Shown in pieces: positions 15,266 through 27,215 of a DNA stretch of 43,143 nucleotides. Below the pieces are notes generated by a model. The model made no database searches. It was not told where the DNA came from and was given only the letters and a program-made list of their open reading frames with translations. Position 1 is the stretch's first letter. Each line of letters starts with the position of its first letter. Source of the DNA: an uncultured Eubacteriales bacterium. GTDB lineage: Bacteria; Bacillota; Clostridia; Christensenellales; Aristaeellaceae. The stretch covers positions 1 to 43,143 of the forward strand of contig CADASK010000012.1 of the NCBI GenBank assembly GCA_902790495.1, in the 5' to 3' direction. Made by a program: the position numbers and the translations under genes.

Positions 15266-15730
15266 TTATTGATTGTTTTCCGTATCAGGATAGTGTTCCA
15301 GCTGCACCTTGCCCTCCTCCAGCAGCTCCAGGGAGAAGGCGTCGGGGTAGCCCTCGCGGTACACCACGCGCCGGATGCCCGCGTTGATGATCATCTTGGC
15401 GCACACGCTGCAGGGCTGGTGCGTGCAGTAGAGCGTCGCCCCGTCGATGTTCACGCCGAGCTTGGCTGCCTGGATGATGGCGTTCTGCTCGGCATGGATC
15501 GCATAGCAGACCTCCGCCCGCGTGCCCGAGGGAATCCCCAGCTTGTCGCGCAGGCACTCCCCGCGCTCGCGGCAGGTGCGCAGACCCGCCGGCGCGCCGT
15601 TGTAGCCGGTCGTCATGATGCGCTTGTCCTTCACAATCACGCAGCCGATGGCACGCCCCTTGCGGAAGCAGCTCGTCCAGCCCGAGATCACCTGGGCCAT
15701 CTCCATAAACCGATCATCCCATTTATCCAC
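15266..15730 (-). CDS. comEB: Deoxycytidylate (dCMP) deaminase, ComEB family
   Basis: A 154-residue zinc enzyme that converts dCMP to dUMP for dTTP synthesis. The zinc and catalytic residues are His79 and Glu81 in YAIHAEQNAII and Cys107 and Cys110 in HQPCSVCAKMIINAG. The GYNG and CLRD segments are typical of ComEB. The frame stays open far upstream, but the GTG at 15730 is supported by GAAGGGAGGGC, by a consensus promoter with a start only about 18 bases upstream, and by the family's usual N-terminus (DKWDDRFMEMA). It stands alone and is divergent from the GNAT gene. Confidence 0.94.
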   Translation of the reverse strand: MDKWDDRFMEMAQVISGWTSCFRKGRAIGCVIVKDKRIMTTGYNGAPAGLRTCRERGECLRDKLGIPSGTRAEVCYAIHAEQNAIIQAAKLGVNIDGATLYCTHQPCSVCAKMIINAGIRRVVYREGYPDAFSLELLEEGKVQLEHYPDTENNQ

Positions 15731-15754
15731 GGCAAGCCCTCCCTTCGCGGCTTC

Positions 15755-15783
15755 ATTATAAGGCAGGCCAACGGCCTTGTCAA
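15755..15783 (-). promoter_or_regulatory. Perfect consensus sigma-A promoter of comEB
   Basis: On the minus strand TTGACA (15778-15783), a 17-bp spacer and TATAAT (15755-15760), both hexamers exact. The predicted start is near 15748. Confidence 0.93.
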
Positions 15784-15799
15784 CAAAAGGAGTTTCACC

Positions 15800-16291
15800 A
15801 TGACCGAGATGCGCGTCACCCACGCCGTGCCCGCCGACGTCCCCGCCCTGGCGGCGCTGGAGGCGCTGTGCTTTCCCGCCGCCGAGGCCGCCAGCGAGGA
15901 GACCCTGCGCGGGCGCGTGCAGGCCTACGGGAACCACTTCTATCTGCTGCGCGACGGGGAGACCCTGGTCTCCTTCATCGACGGGCTGTGCACCGATCGG
16001 CCTGACCTGACCGACGACCTCTTCGAGAACCCCGCCGCCCACAGCGAGAACGGGGCCTGGCAGATGCTCTTCGGCGTCAACACCCATCCCGCCTGGCGCG
16101 GGCAGGGCTGCGCGAGCCGGCTGATCCGCGCGATGATCGCCGACGCGAAGGCCCAGGGACGCAGCGGCCTCGTGCTCACCTGCAAGGAGGCCCTCGTCGG
16201 CTGGTACGCCTCCTTCGGCTTTGTCTCCGAGGGCCTGTCCGTGTCTGAGCACGGCGGCGCGGTGTGGTACCAGATGCGGCTCCGGTTCTGA
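15800..16291 (+). CDS. GNAT family N-acetyltransferase
   Basis: A 163-residue acetyltransferase using acetyl-CoA. The acetyl-CoA loop is visible as VNTHPAWRGQGCASRLIRAM (the R/QxxGxG/A type motif). The C-terminal ACKEALVGWYASFGF pattern (here TCKEALVGWYASFGFVSEG) resembles arylalkylamine N-acetyltransferase-like GNATs. The substrate is unknown. The ATG at 15800 follows AAAAGGAG. A hairpin spans its stop codon. Confidence 0.9.
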   Translation: MTEMRVTHAVPADVPALAALEALCFPAAEAASEETLRGRVQAYGNHFYLLRDGETLVSFIDGLCTDRPDLTDDLFENPAAHSENGAWQMLFGVNTHPAWRGQGCASRLIRAMIADAKAQGRSGLVLTCKEALVGWYASFGFVSEGLSVSEHGGAVWYQMRLRF

Positions 16292-16308
16292 CCGGAGCCG
16301 CTGTCTTT
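16277..16308 (+). terminator. Hairpin over the stop codon of the GNAT gene, probable terminator
   Basis: CGGCTCCGG (16277-16285) is perfectly complemented at 16292-16300 around a six-base loop that includes the TGA stop, followed by CTGTCTTTGG. The T-run is weak. It would separate this gene from the convergent rhaM. Confidence 0.55.
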
Positions 16309-16312
16309 GGGC

Positions 16313-16633
16313 TTATTCCATTTTGAACAACATCTGCAGCTTCGGCTGCGCGCCGGTCTCGGGGTCCATCACCAGCTCCAGCACGTCCTCCATGTAGTCG
16401 TTCCAGCGATCCACGATGGGACTCTGGGCCTGGGTCTTCTCCGCGAAGGCGATGCCCTTCTCACACTCATAGTAGCCGAACACGTCCCGGCCGTCGCTCC
16501 AGATGGTATAATTGCGGATGCCGGCCTCCTTCAGCAGCGCCAGCATCTCCGGCCAGATCTCGTCATGGCGGCGCTTGTATTCCGCCTGCATCCCGGGCTT
16601 GATCCTTCCCTTCCACGCGAACCGTTCCATCAT
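16313..16633 (-). CDS. rhaM: L-rhamnose mutarotase
   Basis: A 106-residue protein of the RhaM (YiiL) family, which interconverts alpha and beta anomers of L-rhamnose. The length and the motifs FAWKGRIKPGMQAEYKRRHDEIWPEM (His in RRHDEIWPE is the family's catalytic histidine), NYTIWSDG and FGYYEC followed by the terminal WNDYMEDVLELV agree. There are two adjacent ATG codons; I took the first (16633), with GGAGGGAACGG upstream. No other rhamnose gene is in the window, though an oligosaccharide importer lies at 0.5-4.1 kb. Confidence 0.92.
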   Translation of the reverse strand: MMERFAWKGRIKPGMQAEYKRRHDEIWPEMLALLKEAGIRNYTIWSDGRDVFGYYECEKGIAFAEKTQAQSPIVDRWNDYMEDVLELVMDPETGAQPKLQMLFKME

Positions 16634-16735
16634 CCGTTCCCTCCGTTTTCTTCTCGCTCAGCAGGGCTGTCCGCTGCCGGGGCGAGGCTTTAGGCCTGTC
16701 TCTTTTGGTCGGCAGTCCCGCTGTTTCCTGCCTTG

Positions 16736-16741
16736 AGTATA
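16736..16741 (-). promoter_or_regulatory. Possible -10 element of rhaM
   Basis: TATACT on the minus strand about 100 bases upstream of rhaM. No convincing -35 hexamer is seen at 16-18 bp, so this is tentative. Confidence 0.35.
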
Positions 16742-16835
16742 GCACATCCGCGGCCCACGCGCCACTGCTTTTTGCGCCGGCGGACACGGAAACTCTGACC
16801 CCGGCCGCTTCCTGCCGGAAAAGCGCGTGAAAAAA

Positions 16836-16890
16836 CGTGTTTTGGCCTGAAATCCCCCGTGTTTTGGTTGAAAAACCCTTCACACGGGGG
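16836..16890. promoter_or_regulatory. Direct and inverted repeats over the gyrB promoter
   Basis: CGTGTTTTGG occurs at 16836-16845 and again at 16858-16867, 22 bp apart. In addition CCCCCGTGT (16854-16862) is complemented at 16882-16890, overlapping the gyrB -35 hexamer, and is followed by CTTTTTG. The dyad could be an operator or an insulating terminator. The 351-base gap between rhaM and gyrB otherwise holds only the two promoters. Confidence 0.55.
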
Positions 16891-16907
16891 GCTTTTTGTG
16901 GTATACT
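16879..16907 (+). promoter_or_regulatory. gyrB-gyrA promoter
   Basis: TTCACA (16879-16884), a 17-bp spacer and TATACT (16902-16907), with the extended element TGG directly before the -10. The predicted start near 16914 leaves a leader of about 70 bases. Confidence 0.85.
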
Positions 16908-16975
16908 ATTTGTTGGGTTAGTCTGTGCTTTTTTATGCGAGACGCGGGCGGCCCACCAGATCCAGGAAGCCATAG

Positions 16976-18994
<2,019 letters not shown>

Positions 18995-19024
18995 GCCCCC
19001 ACTCACTGAGAAAAGGAAAGTGTC

Positions 19025-21511
<2,487 letters not shown>

Positions 21512-21571
21512 AATCAGATTAATGCTATTGCAAATGTCGATCTAGACCTTAGGAGAAGGGGGAATCTTTAA

Positions 21572-22384
21572 ATGAAAAGAACTTTTCCATCTCTGCTATC
21601 AGTATTGTTTCTGTTTTTCATGTTGTTTTATCTACCGACAGCACAATCAGAAAGCGGTGATTCCCTTGAGCATTCAAATCTTGACGACATAAATCTCTAT
21701 GATCTTTCAATCGATGAATTACTATCTTTACAGAGCCACATTCAAACTGTATTGGCAGATAAGGGGTATGCAAAGTATTCAGAATTGGAGCGTGGTTCCA
21801 AAGGAGATGGAGTTTTATCACTGCAAGAACGGCTTAAAGAATTAGGGTATTATCAAGGAGCGATTTCTGGCAAGTATGATTCCGAAACGCAAAAAGCTTT
21901 TAAATCGTTTGAGAAGAATAACAATTTGCAAAACGATGGTAAGGCATCCCAGGCTGATCAAACCTTATTATACAGTTCCCAAGCCATTCCAAGGTCTACG
22001 CCTACAGCAGAACCTGTTCTTGCTTCACACGAAAACAGACAAAAAGAAGTGGTTCCTGACGGATATGTGTCTTTTTCAGAATTCGATTATACAGAATACT
22101 TTCGATACCCAGAGAAGTATTATGGAACGCAGATTGTCTTAAAGGGCAAAGTTGTTCAAGTATTAGGTTCGCGTAGTCGTGGCTTTGAAATCAGGTTTTC
22201 GACTTCAAACAACTATGATGACATTGTATACATACGTATCAAAAATGATCCTGGATTTAATATTTTAGAGGGGGATCGTTTGACTGTATATGCTACAATG
22301 AAAAACACTTACACCTATACTTCAACTTGGGGAAACTCAGTAACCATACCTTCAGCTGATGCAAATAATGTCGAACTGAATTGA
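21572..22384 (+). CDS. Secreted peptidoglycan-binding-domain protein with C-terminal OB-like region
   Basis: A 270-residue exported protein; the signal peptide ends near residue 26 (TAQS). Residues about 72-135 form a PG_binding_1 domain: LERGSKGDGVLSLQERLKEL, YYQGAISGKYDSETQKAFKS and the usual DGKAS turn. The C-terminal part (about 165-270) has an alternating beta pattern, YYGTQIVLKGKVVQVL then EGDRLTVYATMKN and TWGNSVTIPSADANNVEL, which resembles OB-fold secreted domains seen in clostridia. It probably sits at the cell wall. The ATG follows AGGAGAAGGGGG with a long spacing. First gene of the AT-rich island. Confidence 0.85.
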   Translation: MKRTFPSLLSVLFLFFMLFYLPTAQSESGDSLEHSNLDDINLYDLSIDELLSLQSHIQTVLADKGYAKYSELERGSKGDGVLSLQERLKELGYYQGAISGKYDSETQKAFKSFEKNNNLQNDGKASQADQTLLYSSQAIPRSTPTAEPVLASHENRQKEVVPDGYVSFSEFDYTEYFRYPEKYYGTQIVLKGKVVQVLGSRSRGFEIRFSTSNNYDDIVYIRIKNDPGFNILEGDRLTVYATMKNTYTYTSTWGNSVTIPSADANNVELN

Positions 22385-22404
22385 CACGAACGGAGGACTT
22401 TATT

Positions 22405-23106
22405 ATGAGAAGGATTGTTTCTGCATTTTTAAGCTTATGTATCCTCTTGTCTTTTTCCTCTGGTTATGCTGCAGGGAAGATAACCATTGAAAAAGAGAAT
22501 TTCTCCTTCATTGAATCTAACCGTAGTTACGGATACGCATATGCAAAAGTTGCAAATATAGGTAACAAAGCAATCAAAGTTAACGCAGGCATCCTTGAAG
22601 TGTTTGACACAGAAGGAGACAACATCACTTCGACTGATAGACTATACAGTTATGCTGAATATCTCCAACCAGATGAATATACATATGTAAAGATGTATGC
22701 AGAGATTCCTAAAGAACAGGCCATCTCTGTAGATGATTACCTTCTCACTTTAACAGGAAAAAGTGACACTAGTTATGTTTCTACGCGCCTGTCTGTATCA
22801 GATTCCCGTTATGCAGTAGAAAATAGTTCAGCTTATTCAACATACCATTATATGTACGCAACAATAACAAATAACACCGAAGACATCATATGGCATTTGA
22901 ATTTGGTTATGGCTTTGCTTGATGATGATGACAACATTCTTTATATGGACAGTTCTTACCTCTCAAGTGAAATTGGTTTGATGCCCGGTAATACAATTAT
23001 TGCACGCTTAAGTGTTAGTTCGTCCTTTATTGACTATTTTGAGAAGAACAGTATAACTCCAACTCATGTCGATACAATCGCCTACATTAACAAAAAAGCG
23101 AACTGA
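22405..23106 (+). CDS. Secreted FxLYD-like protein, first of two tandem paralogues
   Basis: A 233-residue exported protein with a signal peptide (SSGYAAG, cleavage near residue 23). The mature part has two segments of the FxLYD type: YAYAKVANIGNKAIKVNAGI with LEVFDTEGDNI, and MYATITNNTEDIIWHLNLVM with LLDDDDNILYMD. FxLYD domains are small extracellular beta-sandwich modules of unknown ligand. I chose the ATG at 22405, with CGGAGGACTTTATT upstream, rather than the frame opening at 22381. It begins 20 bases after the peptidoglycan-binding gene ends. Confidence 0.82.
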   Translation: MRRIVSAFLSLCILLSFSSGYAAGKITIEKENFSFIESNRSYGYAYAKVANIGNKAIKVNAGILEVFDTEGDNITSTDRLYSYAEYLQPDEYTYVKMYAEIPKEQAISVDDYLLTLTGKSDTSYVSTRLSVSDSRYAVENSSAYSTYHYMYATITNNTEDIIWHLNLVMALLDDDDNILYMDSSYLSSEIGLMPGNTIIARLSVSSSFIDYFEKNSITPTHVDTIAYINKKAN

Positions 23107-23179
23107 TCATTACATCGCATTAATGTCCATCCACCATAACTGCACCTAGAATCATACTTTTAAGAAAGAAGGGTCTTTA

Positions 23180-23881
23180 GTGAAGAAACGCATTTCTGCA
23201 ATAATTCTAATTTGCTTTGCCCTGCAAGTTTCTTGCAGTGCTTTTGCAGCAGGTAAACTTCGAGTAGAACAAGAAAATTTCTACAACATCGAGACTTGGA
23301 GCAATTACGGTTACGCTTTCGCAAAAGTCTCAAATGTGGGCAATAAACCAATTAAAATAAATGCAGGCATTTTGGAAGTGTTTGATTCCGAAGATGAGAA
23401 TATAACTTCTACAGATTATATGTACAGCTATGCCTCCTACTTGCAGCCGAATGAGTATACTTATGTTGATATGCATGAAGAAATTCCAGCAGAAAAGAAA
23501 GAGGACGTGAGTGATTATCTTTTGACTATTACTGGCAAAAGTGACAGTGATTATATTTCTAAACGTCTTCCTGTAAGTGATTTGCACTACGAGCCGAATG
23601 TTCAAAAGGGTTACTATACTTACAATTATATGTATGCCACAGTTACTAATAATACAGAGGATACTATTTTCGGTTTAACTGTTTTGTTAGTGTTATTAGA
23701 CGAAGATGATAATATTCTATACATGGACGACGTCGATCTTAGCGATAGTACAGGTATTATGCCTGGAAACCAAATGCAATTCAAATTAGATGTCAACTCA
23801 TATTTTATTGATTACTTTTCAAAACACAATATTGATCCTACTCATGTAGACGCCATTGCATACGTGAATATCAGTCAATAA
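23180..23881 (+). CDS. Secreted FxLYD-like protein, second tandem paralogue
   Basis: The same length (233 residues) and layout as the preceding gene, with about 60% identity over the mature part by eye. Shared blocks include NAGILEVFD, ITSTD, YLQP and MYAT.TNNTED, and the ends both read PTHVD.IAY. The signal peptide ends at about residue 23 (SAFAAG). The GTG start at 23180 follows AAAGAAGGG. The pair looks like a recent tandem duplication that has diverged mostly in surface positions. No cysteine or catalytic motif is shared. Function unknown. Confidence 0.82.
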   Translation: MKKRISAIILICFALQVSCSAFAAGKLRVEQENFYNIETWSNYGYAFAKVSNVGNKPIKINAGILEVFDSEDENITSTDYMYSYASYLQPNEYTYVDMHEEIPAEKKEDVSDYLLTITGKSDSDYISKRLPVSDLHYEPNVQKGYYTYNYMYATVTNNTEDTIFGLTVLLVLLDEDDNILYMDDVDLSDSTGIMPGNQMQFKLDVNSYFIDYFSKHNIDPTHVDAIAYVNISQ

Positions 23882-23907
23882 TTATCAATCTACTGGAGGC
23901 AATCCCA

Positions 23908-23950
23908 AGAATATGCTCATCTTGTGGATTCCACAAGATGAGCATATTCT
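23908..23950. repeat. Perfect 20-bp palindrome at the island's right border
   Basis: The arm at 23908-23927 (AGAATATGCTCATCTTGTGG) is exactly complemented at 23931-23950 with a three-base centre. No T-run follows on either strand, so it is not a standard terminator. It ends 43 bases before the -35 of the ylxM promoter. Confidence 0.85.
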
Positions 23951-23993
23951 ATTACTCTACACATAAGAATTTGTACCTATCAACGCAAAACCC

Positions 23994-24021
23994 TTGACAA
24001 TCTGCCGAAACGCGCTATAAT
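23994..24021 (+). promoter_or_regulatory. Promoter of the ylxM-ffh operon
   Basis: TTGACA (23994-23999), a 16-bp spacer and TATAAT (24016-24021), both perfect. The sequence AACCCTTGACA, which contains the -35, recurs at 24039-24049. Confidence 0.9.
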
Positions 24022-24061
24022 AGCCCATGTCAATGGAGAACCCTTGACAGTGAGGTAGACA

Positions 24062-24421
24062 ATGGCGCGTGAGGATCTGGCACGCAAGGCGGAGCTGAGC
24101 TACCTGGCCGCCTTCTACGGAGGACTGCTGACCGGGAAGCAGCGCGAGGCGCTGACGCTCCACTGCGAGGAGGACATGTCCCTGGGCGAGATCGCCGAGG
24201 AGCTGAACATCAGCCGTCAGGGTGTGCACGAGCTGCTCACCCGGGCCGCGGCCAAGATGGCCGACATGGAGGAGAAGCTTCATCTCGCCGACCGGTTCAC
24301 CCGCACCGAACAGAACCTGATCCGCTGCCGCGACGCGCTGGCGGAGGGCAGGTATCAGGAAGCGCAAAACCTGCTGGATGATCTCATCCGGCTGGAGCAG
24401 GAGGACGAAAATGGCCTTTGA
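24062..24421 (+). CDS. ylxM: YlxM-family signal recognition particle-associated DNA-binding-like protein
   Basis: A 119-residue helix-turn-helix protein. The motif MSLGEIAEELNISRQGVHELLTRA is characteristic of YlxM/p13. YlxM proteins are encoded directly before ffh in Bacillota; in streptococci YlxM has been shown to bind the SRP and affect Ffh activity. The ATG follows GTGAGGTAGACA. Its last 11 bases overlap ffh, so translation is coupled. Confidence 0.93.
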   Translation: MAREDLARKAELSYLAAFYGGLLTGKQREALTLHCEEDMSLGEIAEELNISRQGVHELLTRAAAKMADMEEKLHLADRFTRTEQNLIRCRDALAEGRYQEAQNLLDDLIRLEQEDENGL

Positions 24422-25742
24422 GGGCTTGAGCGAAAAGCTGCAATCCGCGCTCAGAAAGATGTCCGGCAAGGGCAAGCTGAACGAGCAGAACATCAAGGAG
24501 GGCATGCGCGAGGTGCGCATGGCGCTGCTTGAGGCGGACGTCAACTACGCCGTGGCGAAGGACTTTATCAAGAAGGTCACGGAGAAGTGCATGGGTCAGG
24601 AGGTGCTCTCCTCCCTGACGCCCAGCCAGCAGATCATCAAGATCGTCAGCGACGAAATGACCGAGCTGATGGGCGGCTCCATCAGCAAGCTGACCTGGTC
24701 CTCCTCCACGCCGACCATCTACATGCTCTGCGGCCTGCAGGGCGCCGGCAAAACCACCATGGCGGCCAAGCTGGCGGGCATGCTGATCAAGCAGGGCAAG
24801 AAGCCGATGCTCGTGGCTTGCGACATCTACCGTCCCGCGGCCATCAAGCAGCTGCAGGTCGTCGGCGGCCAGGTCGGGGCGCGGGTGTACGAAAAGGGCA
24901 CCCAGGATCCCGTCAAGACCGCGAAGGAAGCTGTCGAACAGGCGCGCTACTACGGCTGCGACGTGCTGATCATCGATACCGCCGGCCGCCTGCACATCGA
25001 CACCGAGCTGATGGACGAGCTGGCCCGCATCCGCGAGACCGTGCACCCGCAGGAGATCCTTCTGGTGGTGGACGCCATGACCGGTCAGGATGCCGTGAAT
25101 GTCGCCAAGACCTTCAACGACAAGCTGGAGATCAGCGGCGTGATTCTCACCAAGCTGGACGGCGACACCCGCGGTGGCGCGGCCCTCTCCGTGCGCGCGG
25201 TCACCGGCAAGCCCATCAAGTTCTCCGGTACGGGCGAGAAGCTCAGCGACATCGAGCCTTTCTACCCCGACCGCATGGCCAGCCGCATCCTCGGCATGGG
25301 CGATATCCTCTCCATGATCGACAAGGCCCAGGAGGCCTTCGATCCCAAGGATATGGAAGCCCTGGGCAACCGGAGCAAGACCCAGGATCTCGACCTGGAG
25401 GTCTTCCTGGAGCAGATGCAGTCCATGAAGAAGATGGGCGGCCTGCGCCACATGGTCGAGATGCTGCCCGGCATGTCCGGCAAGAACATCGACATCGACG
25501 ACAACGCGATGAAGAAGCCCGAGGCCATCATCCGCTCCATGACCCCCCAGGAGCGGCGCAACCCGGGCATCCTCAACGCCTCCCGCCGCAAGCGCATCGC
25601 CGCCGGCTCCGGCACCACGGTGCAGGACGTGAACACCCTCATCCGCCAGTTCGATCAGGCCAGGCAGATGATGAAGCAGTTCTCCGGCGTCAAGGGAAAG
25701 GGCAAGCTGCGCCGGCTGATGAAGTCGATGCCGCAGCAGTAA
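24411..25742 (+). CDS. ffh: Signal recognition particle protein Ffh
   Basis: A 443-residue SRP GTPase that targets nascent membrane proteins. The N domain is followed by the G domain with P-loop [14 protein letters not shown], then [19 protein letters not shown] and GTGEK. The methionine-rich M domain (from about 320) contains [37 protein letters not shown] and a final basic tail. I chose the ATG at 24411 with GGAGGACGAAA upstream, because the earlier in-frame ATG lies inside ylxM and has no homology. The 4.5S/scRNA partner is not in the window. Confidence 0.97.
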   Translation: MAFEGLSEKLQSALRKMSGKGKLNEQNIKEGMREVRMALLEADVNYAVAKDFIKKVTEKCMGQEVLSSLTPSQQIIKIVSDEMTELMGGSISKLTWSSSTPTIYMLCGLQGAGKTTMAAKLAGMLIKQGKKPMLVACDIYRPAAIKQLQVVGGQVGARVYEKGTQDPVKTAKEAVEQARYYGCDVLIIDTAGRLHIDTELMDELARIRETVHPQEILLVVDAMTGQDAVNVAKTFNDKLEISGVILTKLDGDTRGGAALSVRAVTGKPIKFSGTGEKLSDIEPFYPDRMASRILGMGDILSMIDKAQEAFDPKDMEALGNRSKTQDLDLEVFLEQMQSMKKMGGLRHMVEMLPGMSGKNIDIDDNAMKKPEAIIRSMTPQERRNPGILNASRRKRIAAGSGTTVQDVNTLIRQFDQARQMMKQFSGVKGKGKLRRLMKSMPQQ

Positions 25743-25825
25743 TCCCCTATCAACCAATTGAGTGGTACCGCACGACGCGGTTTCCATATACAGAACGATT
25801 TGTTTCATTCAAGGAGGAAACAACC

Positions 25826-26071
25826 ATGGTCAAGATTCGTCTCAAGAGAATGGGTATGAAGAAGCACCCCTTCTATCGCGTGGTCATCGCCGACGAGCGC
25901 AGCCCCCGCGACGGCCGTTTCATCGAGCAGATCGGCTACTACAACCCCATGACCAAGCCCGCTGAGATCCATGTGGACGGCGAGCGCGCCAAGTACTGGC
26001 TGACCGTGGGTGCGCAGCCCACCGACACCGTCCGCGTCCTGCTGAAGAAGACCGGTGTGATCGAGAAGTAA
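25826..26071 (+). CDS. rpsP: 30S ribosomal protein S16
   Basis: An 81-residue ribosomal protein. [33 protein letters not shown] and the C-terminal [17 protein letters not shown] are the standard S16 signature. The ATG follows AAGGAGGAAACAACC. It lies between ffh and khpA, the usual clostridial order. Confidence 0.98.
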   Translation: MVKIRLKRMGMKKHPFYRVVIADERSPRDGRFIEQIGYYNPMTKPAEIHVDGERAKYWLTVGAQPTDTVRVLLKKTGVIEK

Positions 26072-26124
26072 CACCGCCTGCCGACCGCTTGCCCGGCTGA
26101 GCCGGGAAGAGAAAGGAGCGTTCC

Positions 26125-26418
26125 ATGGAGGAGTTGCTCACGTTTGTGGCAAAGTCCTTGGTGGATCACCCTGAGCAGGTGCGCGTACAGACGACCGAAG
26201 GTGCCGAAGCCGTGATTCTGGAGCTCAATGTAGCCGAGGAGGACATGGGCAAGGTCATCGGCAAGCAGGGCCGCATCGCCAAGGCCATCCGGTCTGTGGT
26301 GAAGGCGGCGACTGCCAAAAACAGCAAGCCTGTCTTTGTGGAGATTCAGAGACCGGTCACTGAAGTGCTGCAGGAGACGGAATCCGCTGAGGACGACAAC
26401 GACGCGGACGAAGCCTGA
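26125..26418 (+). CDS. khpA: KH-domain RNA-binding protein KhpA (YlqC)
   Basis: A 97-residue single type II KH domain protein. The GxxG loop is GKQG in MGKVIGKQGRIAKAIRSVVKA. The start MEELLTFVAKSLVDHPEQV is characteristic of KhpA/YlqC, which with KhpB affects cell-wall growth in streptococci. The ATG at 26125 follows GAAAGGAGCG. The tail is acidic. In most Bacillota rimM and trmD come next; here a terminator follows at once. Confidence 0.95.
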   Translation: MEELLTFVAKSLVDHPEQVRVQTTEGAEAVILELNVAEEDMGKVIGKQGRIAKAIRSVVKAATAKNSKPVFVEIQRPVTEVLQETESAEDDNDADEA

Positions 26419-26434
26419 GAAAAGAAGTGATCCG

Positions 26435-26468
26435 CGCGGGAAGCGTTCAGCGTTCTCCCGCGTTTTTT
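26435..26468 (+). terminator. Intrinsic terminator after khpA
   Basis: CGCGGGA (26435-26441) is complemented at 26456-26462 and six T residues follow (26463-26468). Inner pairing extends the stem. It ends the ylxM-ffh-rpsP-khpA unit. Confidence 0.92.
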
Positions 26469-26506
26469 GTACAGAGAACAGGATTCTGACCAAGGAGGTC
26501 CTCACG

Positions 26507-27127
26507 ATGCGCAAGCTCTTCACCCTGATCCTGGCGCTGACCCTCGCCCTGGTCTTCGCCGCCCTCCCCTCCGCCCGCGCCGAGTTCGACACAGCCTCCC
26601 TCGAGGCCCTGCCCGGCATGGCCGTGTACCTGGATGACAATGGCATCGACACCGTCGTCCGCCCGATGGATCAGCCCTTCGAGGGCACGGCGGATGAGGC
26701 GGGCGGGTCCGCCTGCGCCTTTGTGGACTACATCGAGCTGGCGGACGAGGACATCGTCTTCCTGCGGCTGACCATCTCAGTGGAGTCCCAGGAGCAGCTG
26801 GCCGCTGGCCGCCTGGCCCTGCACGTGGGCAAGCAGGACTGGGTCTTCACGGTGCAGCCCGTCATCAGCGAATACGACATGGTCTACCAGGAGGACTATG
26901 CCGTGTGCCTGACCGACGAGAGCCTGCCGATGCTCAAGGAGATCGCCCGCTCGAAGACCGACGCCTACGCCTTCTCCCTCAGCGGCGGCGAGCGCTCGCT
27001 CAGCGGCGAGGTGCGTCTGCGCGGCGCCGCCGTGGCTGCCCTCTACGATTGCTACGTCCAACTGGGCGGTCCGCAGCAGAATCTCGCTTTCTACCGGGAC
27101 GTATGGCCGGTCCGCATCGAAAAGTAA
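26507..27127 (+). CDS. Secreted protein of unknown function
   Basis: A 206-residue exported protein; the signal peptide is residues 1-25, ending PSARA. The mature part begins EFDTASLEALPGMAVYLDDNG and has a beta-rich pattern with no recognised domain and few cysteines. The ATG at 26507 follows AAGGAGGTCCTCACG. An in-frame ATG at 26336 would overlap khpA and lacks a signal, so it was rejected. It lies directly after a terminator, and its own promoter was not identified. Confidence 0.8.
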   Translation: MRKLFTLILALTLALVFAALPSARAEFDTASLEALPGMAVYLDDNGIDTVVRPMDQPFEGTADEAGGSACAFVDYIELADEDIVFLRLTISVESQEQLAAGRLALHVGKQDWVFTVQPVISEYDMVYQEDYAVCLTDESLPMLKEIARSKTDAYAFSLSGGERSLSGEVRLRGAAVAALYDCYVQLGGPQQNLAFYRDVWPVRIEK

Positions 27128-27181
27128 GCCCCGCCCTGCCCCTTTTTCGCAAGAAAATTTTGTCAAATGTCAAATATTGCC

Positions 27182-27209
27182 TTGCTTTTTCCTGAAAATG
27201 CAATATAAT
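27182..27209 (+). promoter_or_regulatory. Promoter of the structured leader RNA and zinc-ribbon gene
   Basis: TTGCTT (27182-27187), a 16-bp spacer and TATAAT (27204-27209). The predicted start is 27216, at the first base of a long closing stem. Confidence 0.8.
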
Positions 27210-27215
27210 GGCATT

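Noticed and set aside
23931-23984. Seventeen-codon open frame starting in the 23908 palindrome
   Set aside because: The ATG has a GGAGG upstream but at a long spacing, and the frame is explained by the palindrome. No evidence of translation.
24044-24049. Second TTGACA near ylxM as a promoter -35
   Set aside because: No -10 hexamer follows at 15-19 bp, and it lies directly before the ribosome site.
25763-25781. T-box-like sequence (TGGTACCGC) and hairpin between ffh and rpsP
   Set aside because: There is no stem I, specifier region or room for one in the 83-base gap, and no T-run after the hairpin.
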